Positions 1 through 6,018 of a stretch of 9,147 nt of DNA are shown here, piece after piece. Made by a program: the position numbers and the translations under genes. Origin of the DNA: an uncultured Balneolaceae bacterium (GTDB lineage Bacteria; Bacteroidota; Rhodothermia; Balneolales; Balneolaceae); NCBI GenBank assembly GCA_937982515.1, contig CALJMB010000106.1, positions 1-9,147 on the forward strand, in the 5' to 3' direction. Each line of letters opens with the position of its first letter. The stretch's first letter is position 1. The notes under the pieces are model-generated. The model had not been told where the DNA came from, searched no databases, and saw nothing but the letters and a program-made list of their open reading frames with translations.

Positions 1-128
1 AGTCGTTACAAGGTGTGTGTACTGATTGTGCAGGAGGTTCGGGAATGAGGGGAAGGTTGCCCGCCCTGCAAAATGGCATCGGTGCAAACGCCTGTAGATG
101 AACCGGGCAGGCTGCACAACTATAATTT

Positions 129-153
129 ATGGGCTTCTGCCTTCTCAGCCCAT
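129..153 (-). terminator. Candidate hairpin just after the metalloprotease gene
   Basis: Perfect 7-bp inverted repeat ATGGGCT / AGCCCAT (129-135 and 147-153) with an 11-nt spacer, placed directly after the minus-strand stop codon at 154. On the minus strand it is followed by AAATTATA rather than a T-tract, so it is at best a weak or factor-assisted terminator. The rest of 1-153 shows no convincing gene. Confidence 0.3.
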
Positions 154-1917
154 TCACTTAATCAATGTCATCTTCCGGGTCAGTACCTCTTCATCCGTAA
201 CAAGCTGGTACATATAGACGCCAGACGACAGCTCTCTTGTCCGGAACTTGGGTGTATAGTATCCCCGGGGACGTGTTTCATCGATGAGCGTCTGCACGAG
301 CCGGCCAAGTACATCGTAAACCTTTAGCTGCACATGAGATTCCCGGTGGAGGTTAAAAGGGATGGTTGTGCGCAGATTAAAGGGGTTGGGGTAGTTTTGG
401 CCGAGATGGGTTAACTCCGGGATATTTGTAATGACCTTCATCCGGTAACTACCCGAACTGTCTTCGCTGCTGTTAGTCACGACAATTCCCATGCGCTCTA
501 TATTATTCCACTTCCAGGAGGGTTGCTCCGCGAGGACCAGGGCTTCTCCTCCGGAAATAATGGCCTGTTCAGAGCGTCCGTCTTTCAGATATGCAATCAG
601 CCCCATCCCTATATGAGACGCGGACCGGCTGAACTCCACCCGTACAGCGCCCTCGGTCTGGAAGGCGGGGTTAACTTCTATGTAATTCGCTGCCAGCGGA
701 TCTATCGAGACGGGTGTCGTGAGGCTGTCCATCCCAAAGAACGAGGTATGGATGGCAGGATCCGGATAGTTAAGGCGTTCTTCAAAGCCGTAGTCAGGCG
801 GGGAGCGGTCGGCGCCCGAGGCGAAATGCCAGAGCTGAGATTCTGTATACGCCCTCCCGAACGCCTGTGTATGTTCAAGCACGGCTTGCACGGCCTCGAT
901 GAAACGAATATTATGGGGATTCGTTTGCAGCACCTTCCAGACTTCTACCCAGAATTGCGGGCCGTACTTCTCTTCAAAAAATAAGCCCCAGGTAACGTGA
1001 TAGTAGGACCCCGGGTAAAAAGAGTCTTGCGGGTTCCGGAAGATAGATGAAGAGCTGTTCAGATAGTTATAGTAGTCGTTCACATCGTCGTAGACCACTT
1101 CTTCCATCAGGGTGGCGTCCATTTCGGCCCACCGGTCGCTTTCCCCTTCCCATCGGGTGGCGGCATATTGAATGGCGTGTTTCAACTCATGGGCTACGGT
1201 CACTTTTATGGCTCCCTTCACATGTCCTTCCGGGTCTGTATTGGATGGAAATTCTTCAAAATTGTTGTGGATGACAATATAGGTAGACCCGGTATAGCCG
1301 CGCTTGTGCCCAAAGTCGGTATATCCATAGATGTTGCCGGTATTCTCTATGAACACAGGATACGGATACGCAGTGCCGGTAACGGGATCGGTATAGCCAA
1401 GCGTGCCTACCTGGTGCCGCCAGGAAGAATCGGCCGCCGCCGCTACCCATTCAACATAATCAGGAATTCCTTCAACTCCGCTGCTGTCTGCCGGGGGCAC
1501 GGCATCGTCACCGGAGGTAGTATAATGGATTAAAAACCGGCCTGTTGGCGAGGTATACGTCTCTGTGCCCGCCTGTACGGTGTGTGTCATCATCCCGGCC
1601 GACTCAATTTCGGCTACCGTCGGGGGCTGCAGCTGATCTCTGTGCCGCCGGTATGCCAAAAGAAACGGAGTGCCGCATTTGACAGGAGAGCCGGCATCGG
1701 GGCGGAGGCCCCCGGGAAGCATATCCGGTTGCTGTACGGCATAGAATTGATACAGCACTTTTTGATCCAGAGAGATCCGGCCTTCCTCATACGCCTGGCC
1801 TATAGCCGAGAGTGTGTGCGGGCGATGTACAGCTTTCGGATCTCTTTGCTGCGCTGACAGGAAAGAAAAACTCCAGACAGTAAATAAACAGAGCCAAACG
1901 AAAAAGTGACGTATCAA
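154..1917 (-). CDS. Secreted HExxH putative metalloprotease with T9SS C-terminal sorting domain (MXAN_6640-like)
   Basis: A 587-residue protein predicted to be exported and sorted by the type IX secretion system. Residues 1-22 form a Sec signal peptide (hydrophobic FFVWLCLFTVWSFSFLSA, likely cut before QQ). The central region has the zinc-protease motif HELKH (residues 243-247), followed by WAEMDATLMEE (263-273), whose Glu residues could supply the third zinc ligand as in gluzincins. Residues about 500-587 are a T9SS type A sorting domain: LGQNYPNPFN, then VQLKVYDVLGRLVQTL, then LSSGVYMYQLVT and a basic end, RKMTLIK. The overall layout resembles putative metalloproteases annotated as the MXAN_6640 family, a recollection rather than a search result. 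The start is TTG: it is the first usable codon after an in-frame TAG (1933-1935), no ATG lies near, and the signal peptide needs it. Cleavage specificity is unknown. Confidence is high for export and sorting and moderate for protease activity. Confidence 0.85.
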   Translation of the reverse strand: MIRHFFVWLCLFTVWSFSFLSAQQRDPKAVHRPHTLSAIGQAYEEGRISLDQKVLYQFYAVQQPDMLPGGLRPDAGSPVKCGTPFLLAYRRHRDQLQPPTVAEIESAGMMTHTVQAGTETYTSPTGRFLIHYTTSGDDAVPPADSSGVEGIPDYVEWVAAAADSSWRHQVGTLGYTDPVTGTAYPYPVFIENTGNIYGYTDFGHKRGYTGSTYIVIHNNFEEFPSNTDPEGHVKGAIKVTVAHELKHAIQYAATRWEGESDRWAEMDATLMEEVVYDDVNDYYNYLNSSSSIFRNPQDSFYPGSYYHVTWGLFFEEKYGPQFWVEVWKVLQTNPHNIRFIEAVQAVLEHTQAFGRAYTESQLWHFASGADRSPPDYGFEERLNYPDPAIHTSFFGMDSLTTPVSIDPLAANYIEVNPAFQTEGAVRVEFSRSASHIGMGLIAYLKDGRSEQAIISGGEALVLAEQPSWKWNNIERMGIVVTNSSEDSSGSYRMKVITNIPELTHLGQNYPNPFNLRTTIPFNLHRESHVQLKVYDVLGRLVQTLIDETRPRGYYTPKFRTRELSSGVYMYQLVTDEEVLTRKMTLIK

Positions 1918-1958
1918 AAGCTGTACAATATTCTACAGAGATAAGAGTTCATTTCCTG

Positions 1959-1989
1959 CAAAATTAGCCTTAATTTTGGCTTCTGCAAA
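1959..1989 (-). promoter_or_regulatory. Bacteroidota-type promoter for the T9SS metalloprotease gene
   Basis: On the minus strand, TTTG (1986-1989) is followed after exactly 19 nt by TAATTTTG (1959-1966). This matches the known Bacteroidota consensus of a -33 TTTG and a -7 TAnnTTTG. Transcription would begin near 1953, giving a leader of roughly 35 nt before the TTG start, which supports that start choice. Confidence 0.65.
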
Positions 1990-1994
1990 CTGTT

Positions 1995-2147
1995 GGCCAC
2001 AAAAACACGGAAGGCCGGTCGTCGGTCTCCGGTCGCCCGCAGGCGGTTTTCTTCGTGTTATGCCGGCATAAGGAAATGGAATCTGTATCAGGATGTTTTT
2101 ATGAGATGAGCTAACACATACTTTCAGTGTTTTTGTGCTTTAGTGGT
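1995..2147. repeat. Inverted-repeat element of the 'CCACAAAnnCACGG' type with an internal heptad repeat
   Basis: Two arms face each other about 110 bp apart: CACAAAAACACGGAA (1998-2012) and the complement of CACAAAAACACTGAA (2123-2137), 14 of 15 identical. The right arm continues into GTGCTTTAGTGGTAAAA next to trhO. Between the arms sits a three-copy degenerate heptad GGTCGTC-GGTCTCC-GGTCGCC (2017-2037). It fills most of the 1918-2163 intergenic space and has no coding content. Related arms occur at 4877-4913 and 9043-9073. Confidence 0.6.
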
Positions 2148-2163
2148 AAAAAATCGAACAATC

Positions 2164-3138
2164 ATGTACGAAGTTATACTGTATTACAAATTCAGGACTA
2201 TTGACGATCCGGAAGCGTTCTGCGAAGAGCATAAAGCTTTTTGCAGGGAGCTGGGGGTAAAAGGCAGAATCTATATCGGGGAAGAAGGAATTAACGGAAC
2301 CCTTGGAGGGACTCCCGGGCAAATCCGCAAGTATAAAGAGTATATAAGCGCTATCGAGGGTTTTGATAACATTGACTTCAAAACCGATACCAGCGACTAT
2401 ATTCCTTTTGCCAGGCTGATCTGCAAAGTACGTAAGGAGATCGTGGCCCTGCACAAAGACGATGTGGATCCGGCCAGAGGCGGAAAATATCTGGAGCCGC
2501 ACGAGTGGAAAAACGTGCTGGAATCTGACGAGGATTACGTCCTTATCGATGTTCGCAATAACTATGAGTCGAAGATCGGCCACTTTGAGGGGGCTATCAC
2601 ACCTCAGGTAAATAACTTTTACGAGTTTCCGCAGTGGCTGGAGGAGGCCGGGATCGATAAAGACAAAAAAGTGCTGATGTACTGCACCGGAGGCATCCGC
2701 TGCGAAAAGTTTTCCGTGCTGATGAAAGAAAAAGGGTGGAAGGATGTGAATCAGCTGCACGGAGGCATTCTGCGCTACGCCAAAGAGGAAGGCGGAGAAC
2801 ACTTCAAGGGAAAGTGCTTTGTCTTTGACGACCGGCTGGTTGTTCCGGTTAATGAACGCGATATGGAGCCGATCGCCCGGTGCGAGATTACCGGCAAACC
2901 CGCCGACACCTACATCAACTGTGCAAATATGGAGTGCAACAAGTTATTTGTCTGCTCTGAAGAAGGGGCTAAGATGATGGAAGGCTGCTGCAGTGAAGAG
3001 TGCCGCCAAAGTGAATACAAGCGCCCTTTCGATCCGGAAAACGCCTTCCGCCCCTTCCGGAAATGGTATAACTACTTTGATGAGGATTTTAAGGAGCGGG
3101 GGGACACGGATACCACAGATGGAGCTCATCCGCGCTGA
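2164..3138 (+). CDS. trhO: tRNA uridine(34) hydroxylase, rhodanese family (TrhO/YceA)
   Basis: A 324-residue cytoplasmic enzyme of the YceA/UPF0176 family, which uses oxygen to hydroxylate U34 of tRNA anticodons, making the ho5U precursor of cmo5U or mo5U wobble modifications. The N-terminal acylphosphatase-like region has the family sequence GRIYIGEEGINGTLGG (34-49). A rhodanese domain follows, with YVLIDVRNNYESKIGHFEGA (125-144) and the active-site loop CTGGIRCEK; the catalytic cysteine is Cys174. The family's Cys-rich tail is present (Cys240, 253, 258, 264, 275, 276, 280). Length is normal for the family. I chose ATG 2164 over in-frame GTG 2143 because homologues begin at M-Y-x-V-x-L-Y-Y-K and the GTG lies inside an intergenic repeat. 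The last residues, ERGDTDTTDGAHPR, overlap another repeat. The gene stands alone, divergent from the protease and convergent with the sigma factor 19 bp away. Confidence 0.93.
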   Translation: MYEVILYYKFRTIDDPEAFCEEHKAFCRELGVKGRIYIGEEGINGTLGGTPGQIRKYKEYISAIEGFDNIDFKTDTSDYIPFARLICKVRKEIVALHKDDVDPARGGKYLEPHEWKNVLESDEDYVLIDVRNNYESKIGHFEGAITPQVNNFYEFPQWLEEAGIDKDKKVLMYCTGGIRCEKFSVLMKEKGWKDVNQLHGGILRYAKEEGGEHFKGKCFVFDDRLVVPVNERDMEPIARCEITGKPADTYINCANMECNKLFVCSEEGAKMMEGCCSEECRQSEYKRPFDPENAFRPFRKWYNYFDEDFKERGDTDTTDGAHPR

Positions 3139-3187
3139 TAGGTATCTCCGCTGCACATCATTTGTGCTTATCCGCCCATCCGTGTTC
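3102..3187. repeat. Inverted repeat 'ACACGGAT ... ATCCGTGT' overlapping two gene ends
   Basis: ACACGGAT (3104-3111), followed by ACCACAGATGG, faces its perfect complement ATCCGTGT (3178-3185), which is preceded by GTGCTTATCCGCCC. With one mismatch the pairing extends to 10 bp (3102-3111 / 3178-3187). The pattern recalls the 'CACGGATnnCACAGAT' intergenic repeats found in many bacterial genomes, from memory. The left arm encodes the end of trhO; the right arm encodes the end of the sigma factor. Confidence 0.5.
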
Positions 3188-3892
3188 TATGGGAAACGCC
3201 AGCCTTATTTTGCGCATCACCTGCTCGGTCATGATATCGCACTGAGCCCCGCGGAAGGTGAACAGGTCGCCGGTTCCTATAGCCTTTTCCAGCTCGGACC
3301 GAAGCAGGGTTTTTGCTCTGTGCAGGCGCACCTTGACGTTTGCAGGGGAGATATTAAGACAGTCGGCCGTCTCTTTGGTGCTCATCTGCTCTATTTCCCG
3401 CATGATGAGAACGCTCCGGTATACAGGAGGAAGGCGGTCGATCGCTTGCTCAAGAAATTGATTCATATCCTTATATATGGCATCTGATTCCGGCGTAGAT
3501 TCTTCAGTTCCATTTATTAGATCGCTATCCGCCTCTCTGGTTACAGCGCGGAAACCGGCCATGGTCTTCTTCCGGTTGACAACTTTGAGGGCTTCGTTGA
3601 TAACAATACGGATAAGCCATGTAGAAAACCGGGACTCGGCGCGGAACTGCTTCAGGTTTTTAAAAGCTTTCAGGTAAGCGGTCTGCATCACATCTTTAAC
3701 GTCTGCTTCATCAGAGAGATAAGAACGCACAATACGGAAGAGCTGCTGGTTGTATCGCTGAACGATAACCTCAAACAGGTGCACATCTCCTTTCAGTACG
3801 CACTCAATGATCTGCTCATCGGCCATAGAGTCAAAGTGTTGGCCATTGGCAGGTCTGTTCACAATCGTATCCAGCCGGGAATCAGAATTCAT
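3158..3892 (-). CDS. ECF-type RNA polymerase sigma factor with C-terminal extension
   Basis: A 244-residue sigma-70 family protein of the extracytoplasmic-function class, which directs RNA polymerase to alternative promoters. Region sigma2 spans about residues 39-107: FEVIVQRYNQQLFRIVRSYL, then DEADVKDVMQTAYLKAFKNL, then RFSTWLIRIVINEAL. A variable acidic linker covers 115-140. Region sigma4 spans about 145-198, with LPPVYRSVLIMREIEQMSTKE and the recognition helix SPANVKVRLHRAKTLL. After it comes an unusual tail (210-244) containing FTFRGAQCDIMTEQVMRKI, beyond a minimal ECF sigma of about 180-200 residues. ATG 3892 was used; ATG 3826 (MADEQ...) would also give a complete sigma2. No anti-sigma gene (zinc-finger or FecR-like) adjoins it. 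It is divergent from two small membrane proteins across 83 bp. The signal and regulon are unknown. Confidence 0.9.
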   Translation of the reverse strand: MNSDSRLDTIVNRPANGQHFDSMADEQIIECVLKGDVHLFEVIVQRYNQQLFRIVRSYLSDEADVKDVMQTAYLKAFKNLKQFRAESRFSTWLIRIVINEALKVVNRKKTMAGFRAVTREADSDLINGTEESTPESDAIYKDMNQFLEQAIDRLPPVYRSVLIMREIEQMSTKETADCLNISPANVKVRLHRAKTLLRSELEKAIGTGDLFTFRGAQCDIMTEQVMRKIRLAFPIEHGWADKHK

Positions 3893-3910
3893 AGGGTCGA
3901 TAAAATTTAT

Positions 3911-3938
3911 TGTAACCTTTAGCGGGCCTGGAGATCAA
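3911..3938 (+). promoter_or_regulatory. Candidate ECF-type promoter before the small membrane protein genes
   Basis: In the 83-bp divergent spacer, TGTAACC (3911-3917) resembles the 'AAC'-containing -35 element of many ECF-dependent promoters. TCAA (3935-3938) lies 17 nt further on, where a -10 element of the CGAA/CGTC kind would sit. This would place the transcript start about 30 nt before ATG 3976. The motif is short and the -10 match is imperfect; control by the neighbouring sigma factor is inference. Confidence 0.3.
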
Positions 3939-3975
3939 ATCATATAAATCAGTAATCTTAATTACAGGAGATCCT

Positions 3976-4314
3976 ATGTTAATTTCAACCATAATTCTTT
4001 TTGCCCTGGCGGCCATCCTGGGTGTAACCCTGATCGCCAAAGTCTTAAAAGGGGAGGGCAGGCCCCGGGCCGTTGTCTACAGCCACGGCATAGCCGCGGC
4101 TCTTGCATTGGTACTACTGATTATTGCTTATGCGAATGAAGGAGATTCTCTGCTGATGGTTTCCATACTTATTTTTATTGTCGCGGCGCTGGGAGGTTTC
4201 GTCATGTTTAGCCAGGAGATCACTCAAAAACCTATACCCAAATGGCTGGCCCTGGTACACGGACTGGCTGCCGTAACCGGGTTCGTACTGTTACTGATAG
4301 CAGCTTTGGGTTAA
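3976..4314 (+). CDS. Small four-helix membrane protein with internal duplication
   Basis: A 112-residue hydrophobic protein I cannot assign to a named family. Four membrane helices are evident, at about residues 2-23, 33-53, 57-78 and 90-111, with short polar loops KVLKGEGRPR and SQEITQKPIPK. The protein is a tandem duplication of a two-helix unit: residues 2-51 align without gaps to 60-109, with 16 of 50 identical, including matching His-Gly pairs at the start of helices 2 and 4 (SHGIAAALALVLLIIA and VHGLAAVTGFVLLLIA). The start is well supported by AGGAG (3966-3970), 5 nt before ATG. It lies 12 bp upstream of the DUF2231 gene and is probably co-transcribed with it. The paired histidines could bind a cofactor such as heme or a metal, which is speculation. 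Confidence 0.75.
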   Translation: MLISTIILFALAAILGVTLIAKVLKGEGRPRAVVYSHGIAAALALVLLIIAYANEGDSLLMVSILIFIVAALGGFVMFSQEITQKPIPKWLALVHGLAAVTGFVLLLIAALG

Positions 4315-4326
4315 CACCGCACGTTT

Positions 4327-4782
4327 ATGTTTAAAGAAGTTACAAAAGGCAGAATACTGAACCATCCGGTTCACGCCATGCTGGTGCATTTCCCCATCGC
4401 TCTGCTTCCGCTCGGTTTTATCTTTGATCTGTGGGCGGTGCTGAGCGATGATCCGGCTTTATTCCGGGCGTCGTTGTACAGTATCTCCCTGGGACTTGCG
4501 GGAGGACTGACGGCGGCAGTATTCGGTCTGGTAGATTATCTGAGGCTGGTTAACCAGCCAGATCTGTTTCGGAAAGCGGGCCTGCATGCCTCCATACAGT
4601 TTTGCGTGTTGATTGTATTCGGTGTGATAGCAGGCCTTCGCTTTCGTAACTATCCGGAATCTGTTGAGCCGGATACAGTTCATCTGGTTTTTATGGGTAT
4701 AGCTGTAGTTGCCATGTTTGCGGGTAATTATCTGGGGGGAGATCTGGTATACAGGCATGGCGTCGGGGTTCACCGCCGTTGA
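4327..4782 (+). CDS. DUF2231 family membrane protein
   Basis: A 151-residue integral membrane protein with the DUF2231 hallmark near its N-terminus, NHPVHAMLVHFPIALLPLGF (12-31), with His13, His16 and His21. Four membrane helices are visible at about 18-38, 48-70, 86-104 and 117-137. Other features typical of the family are GLVDYLRL (67-74), His87 in the third helix, His119, and the ending GGDLVYRHGVGV. Length is normal for the family. The biochemical role of DUF2231 is not established; the conserved histidines suggest cofactor binding or redox work in the membrane (inference). It is the second gene of a probable two-gene unit, divergent from the ECF sigma factor. The next gene is on the opposite strand; 4783-4922 holds only a repeat arm and no clear terminator. 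Confidence 0.88.
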   Translation: MFKEVTKGRILNHPVHAMLVHFPIALLPLGFIFDLWAVLSDDPALFRASLYSISLGLAGGLTAAVFGLVDYLRLVNQPDLFRKAGLHASIQFCVLIVFGVIAGLRFRNYPESVEPDTVHLVFMGIAVVAMFAGNYLGGDLVYRHGVGVHRR

Positions 4783-4876
4783 TGGTTTTGGCTGTTCTGG
4801 ATTATGCTGCAAAGGTACACAGGTGAGTTTGTCGCAGGAGGGGAATAGCATCTCTTGCAGAGCGTATGGGCATATG

Positions 4877-4913
4877 CCACTGTTCTCCGTGCCCGCCGTG
4901 TTTTGTCGCTACC
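4877..4913 (-). repeat. Solitary 'ACAAAAnCACGG' repeat arm
   Basis: Read on the minus strand, this stretch contains GCGACAAAACACGGCGGGCA followed by CGGAGAACAGTGG. It resembles the arm at 1996-2014 (GCCACAAAAACACGGAAGG) and the widespread 'CACAAAGGCACGGAGAACAC' intergenic repeat (from memory). It lies between the converging DUF2231 and hydrolase genes. No facing partner arm was found nearby. Confidence 0.4.
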
Positions 4914-4922
4914 TTGCCCTTT

Positions 4923-5747
4923 TCATCCTTTGAAGAAGGCCTCGGCAATAGAGGCAAAATGCTTGGGCCGATCCAGAAAGGCATAGTGTCCGGCATTATC
5001 GATGACAACAAGCGCAGCATTCCCGATGCCCTTCTCCATCCGCTCTGCCTGATAGAGAGGCGTGGCATCATCATCTCTTCCCCACAGCAGCAGAACCTCA
5101 TGGGGAATATCCGGGAGACACGGTTCCAGAAACTCCGTGACCGATTTTACAAAGGTCTCGCGCATCACTCCGCTGAGCTGCGAATATTCTCCGGAGCCCA
5201 GCGCCTTCCAGGCAGAAGTAGACCTGAGCCATTCCAGCGCCCGTTTGCGCGGCCGGGGGGGCAACAGCAGAAAGGGGGCCTTCAGCAATTTGGCTGTATA
5301 CTTTCTAAGGTAAAAACGGAAGCTCCGGCGTGGTTTCATTCCTGCGCCGCCGGTAATGAGTACCCTGTCTATATGAGATTGGCCAAAGGGGCGGGCACAT
5401 AACTTCAGGGCAATTCTTCCGCCGAATGAATGTACCAGAAGATCAACCGGTTGTTCGAATTGGCGTTCGATAAAGTTCTGAATCAAATCGGCGTAGTCGT
5501 CAATGCTCCAGGATCTATTCGGCTGAGGGGTGGCGCCGAAGCCCGGAAGATCCAGAACATAGCAGGTTCTGAGATGCGCCAGCTGTTTGGCCACGGGCAT
5601 CATTACCCGGCTGCTGCTGCCCCAGCCATGCAGTATTACCAGAGGCTTACCTTCGCCCGTTTTCCGGAAGGCAACGTCCAGGCCCTTATATGTGTGTATG
5701 AATGGATCTGCCATAATTCTGCGGGCAAAATTCTTATAATATTTCAT
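4923..5747 (-). CDS. Alpha/beta-fold hydrolase
   Basis: A 274-residue cytoplasmic protein of the alpha/beta hydrolase fold. The oxyanion-hole strand PLVILHGWGSSS spans 35-46 and CYVLDLPGFGATPQP spans 62-76. The nucleophile elbow is VHSFGGRIA with Ser107; the first glycine of GxSxG is replaced by Val. The acid is probably Asp226 in LLLWGRDDDATP and the base His253 in IDNAGHYAFLDRP. A basic cap region (about 136-180, KPRRSFRFYLRKYTAKLL and RPRKRALEW) probably sets substrate choice. The triad and length fit MhpC- or MenH-like hydrolases, but the substrate cannot be read from sequence. I use ATG 5747; a TTG three codons upstream (5756) and ATG 5714 (MADPF) are alternatives, the last matching the usual start of the fold. 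It appears to be transcribed alone. No clear promoter or Shine-Dalgarno was seen. Confidence 0.88.
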   Translation of the reverse strand: MKYYKNFARRIMADPFIHTYKGLDVAFRKTGEGKPLVILHGWGSSSRVMMPVAKQLAHLRTCYVLDLPGFGATPQPNRSWSIDDYADLIQNFIERQFEQPVDLLVHSFGGRIALKLCARPFGQSHIDRVLITGGAGMKPRRSFRFYLRKYTAKLLKAPFLLLPPRPRKRALEWLRSTSAWKALGSGEYSQLSGVMRETFVKSVTEFLEPCLPDIPHEVLLLWGRDDDATPLYQAERMEKGIGNAALVVIDNAGHYAFLDRPKHFASIAEAFFKG

Positions 5748-5880
5748 CCAAAACAAATTAAAGTGTAAGGAATGGGCTCCGAAGTCGTCTGATATGTATA
5801 ACTCTTACTAACAAAACGTAATTAGTGGTTGAATTGATAAGTGGGCCGCGTATCCCATATAGGATATAGACATAAGTTAA

Positions 5881-5950
5881 GGAGAATCTCTCCTTTTGAG
5901 GGGAGAGAACGAAGGCACCTTTTTTATCTCAAATTCACGTTACTTATTAA
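5881..5950. repeat. REP-like hairpin repeat, copy A
   Basis: Stem TCTCTCC (5887-5893) / GGAGAGA (5902-5908), followed 22 nt later by AAATTCACGTTACTTATTAA (5931-5950). Both the hairpin and the trailing motif recur at 8157-8219 at nearly the same spacing, so this is one repeat unit. It lies in the 271-bp spacer between the hydrolase and the helix-hairpin-helix gene. Confidence 0.5.
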
Positions 5951-5955
5951 CTTCC

Positions 5956-5975
5956 CATACCATGCATTTGGTATG
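5956..5975. promoter_or_regulatory. Dyad upstream of the helix-hairpin-helix/porX unit
   Basis: Perfect 7-bp inverted repeat CATACCA / TGGTATG (5956-5962 and 5969-5975) with a 6-nt spacer, 43 bp before ATG 6019. It overlaps TGCATTTG (5963-5970), one base away from the TAnnTTTG promoter element. It could be an operator or a leader hairpin; no binding protein can be named. Confidence 0.3.
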
Positions 5976-6018
5976 AACGGCGTGCACATCCAACTACTAA
6001 CACATAACAGGAGGCCAT

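Noticed and set aside
45..101. 18-codon open frame preceded by AGGAGG (32-37)
   Set aside because: The Shine-Dalgarno-like site is suggestive, but the peptide is very short, has no recognisable features, and chance occurrence is likely.
523..984. Plus-strand open frame opposite the metalloprotease gene
   Set aside because: No domain or start signal; the opposite strand encodes a coherent signal peptide, HELKH motif and sorting domain.
2140..2802. Long minus-strand open frame (220 codons) opposite trhO
   Set aside because: It mirrors the strongly supported trhO frame, has no recognisable motif, and arises from codon bias on the other strand.
4869..4878. 10-bp palindrome GGCATATGCC
   Set aside because: Isolated, not flanked by promoter elements, and short enough to be chance.
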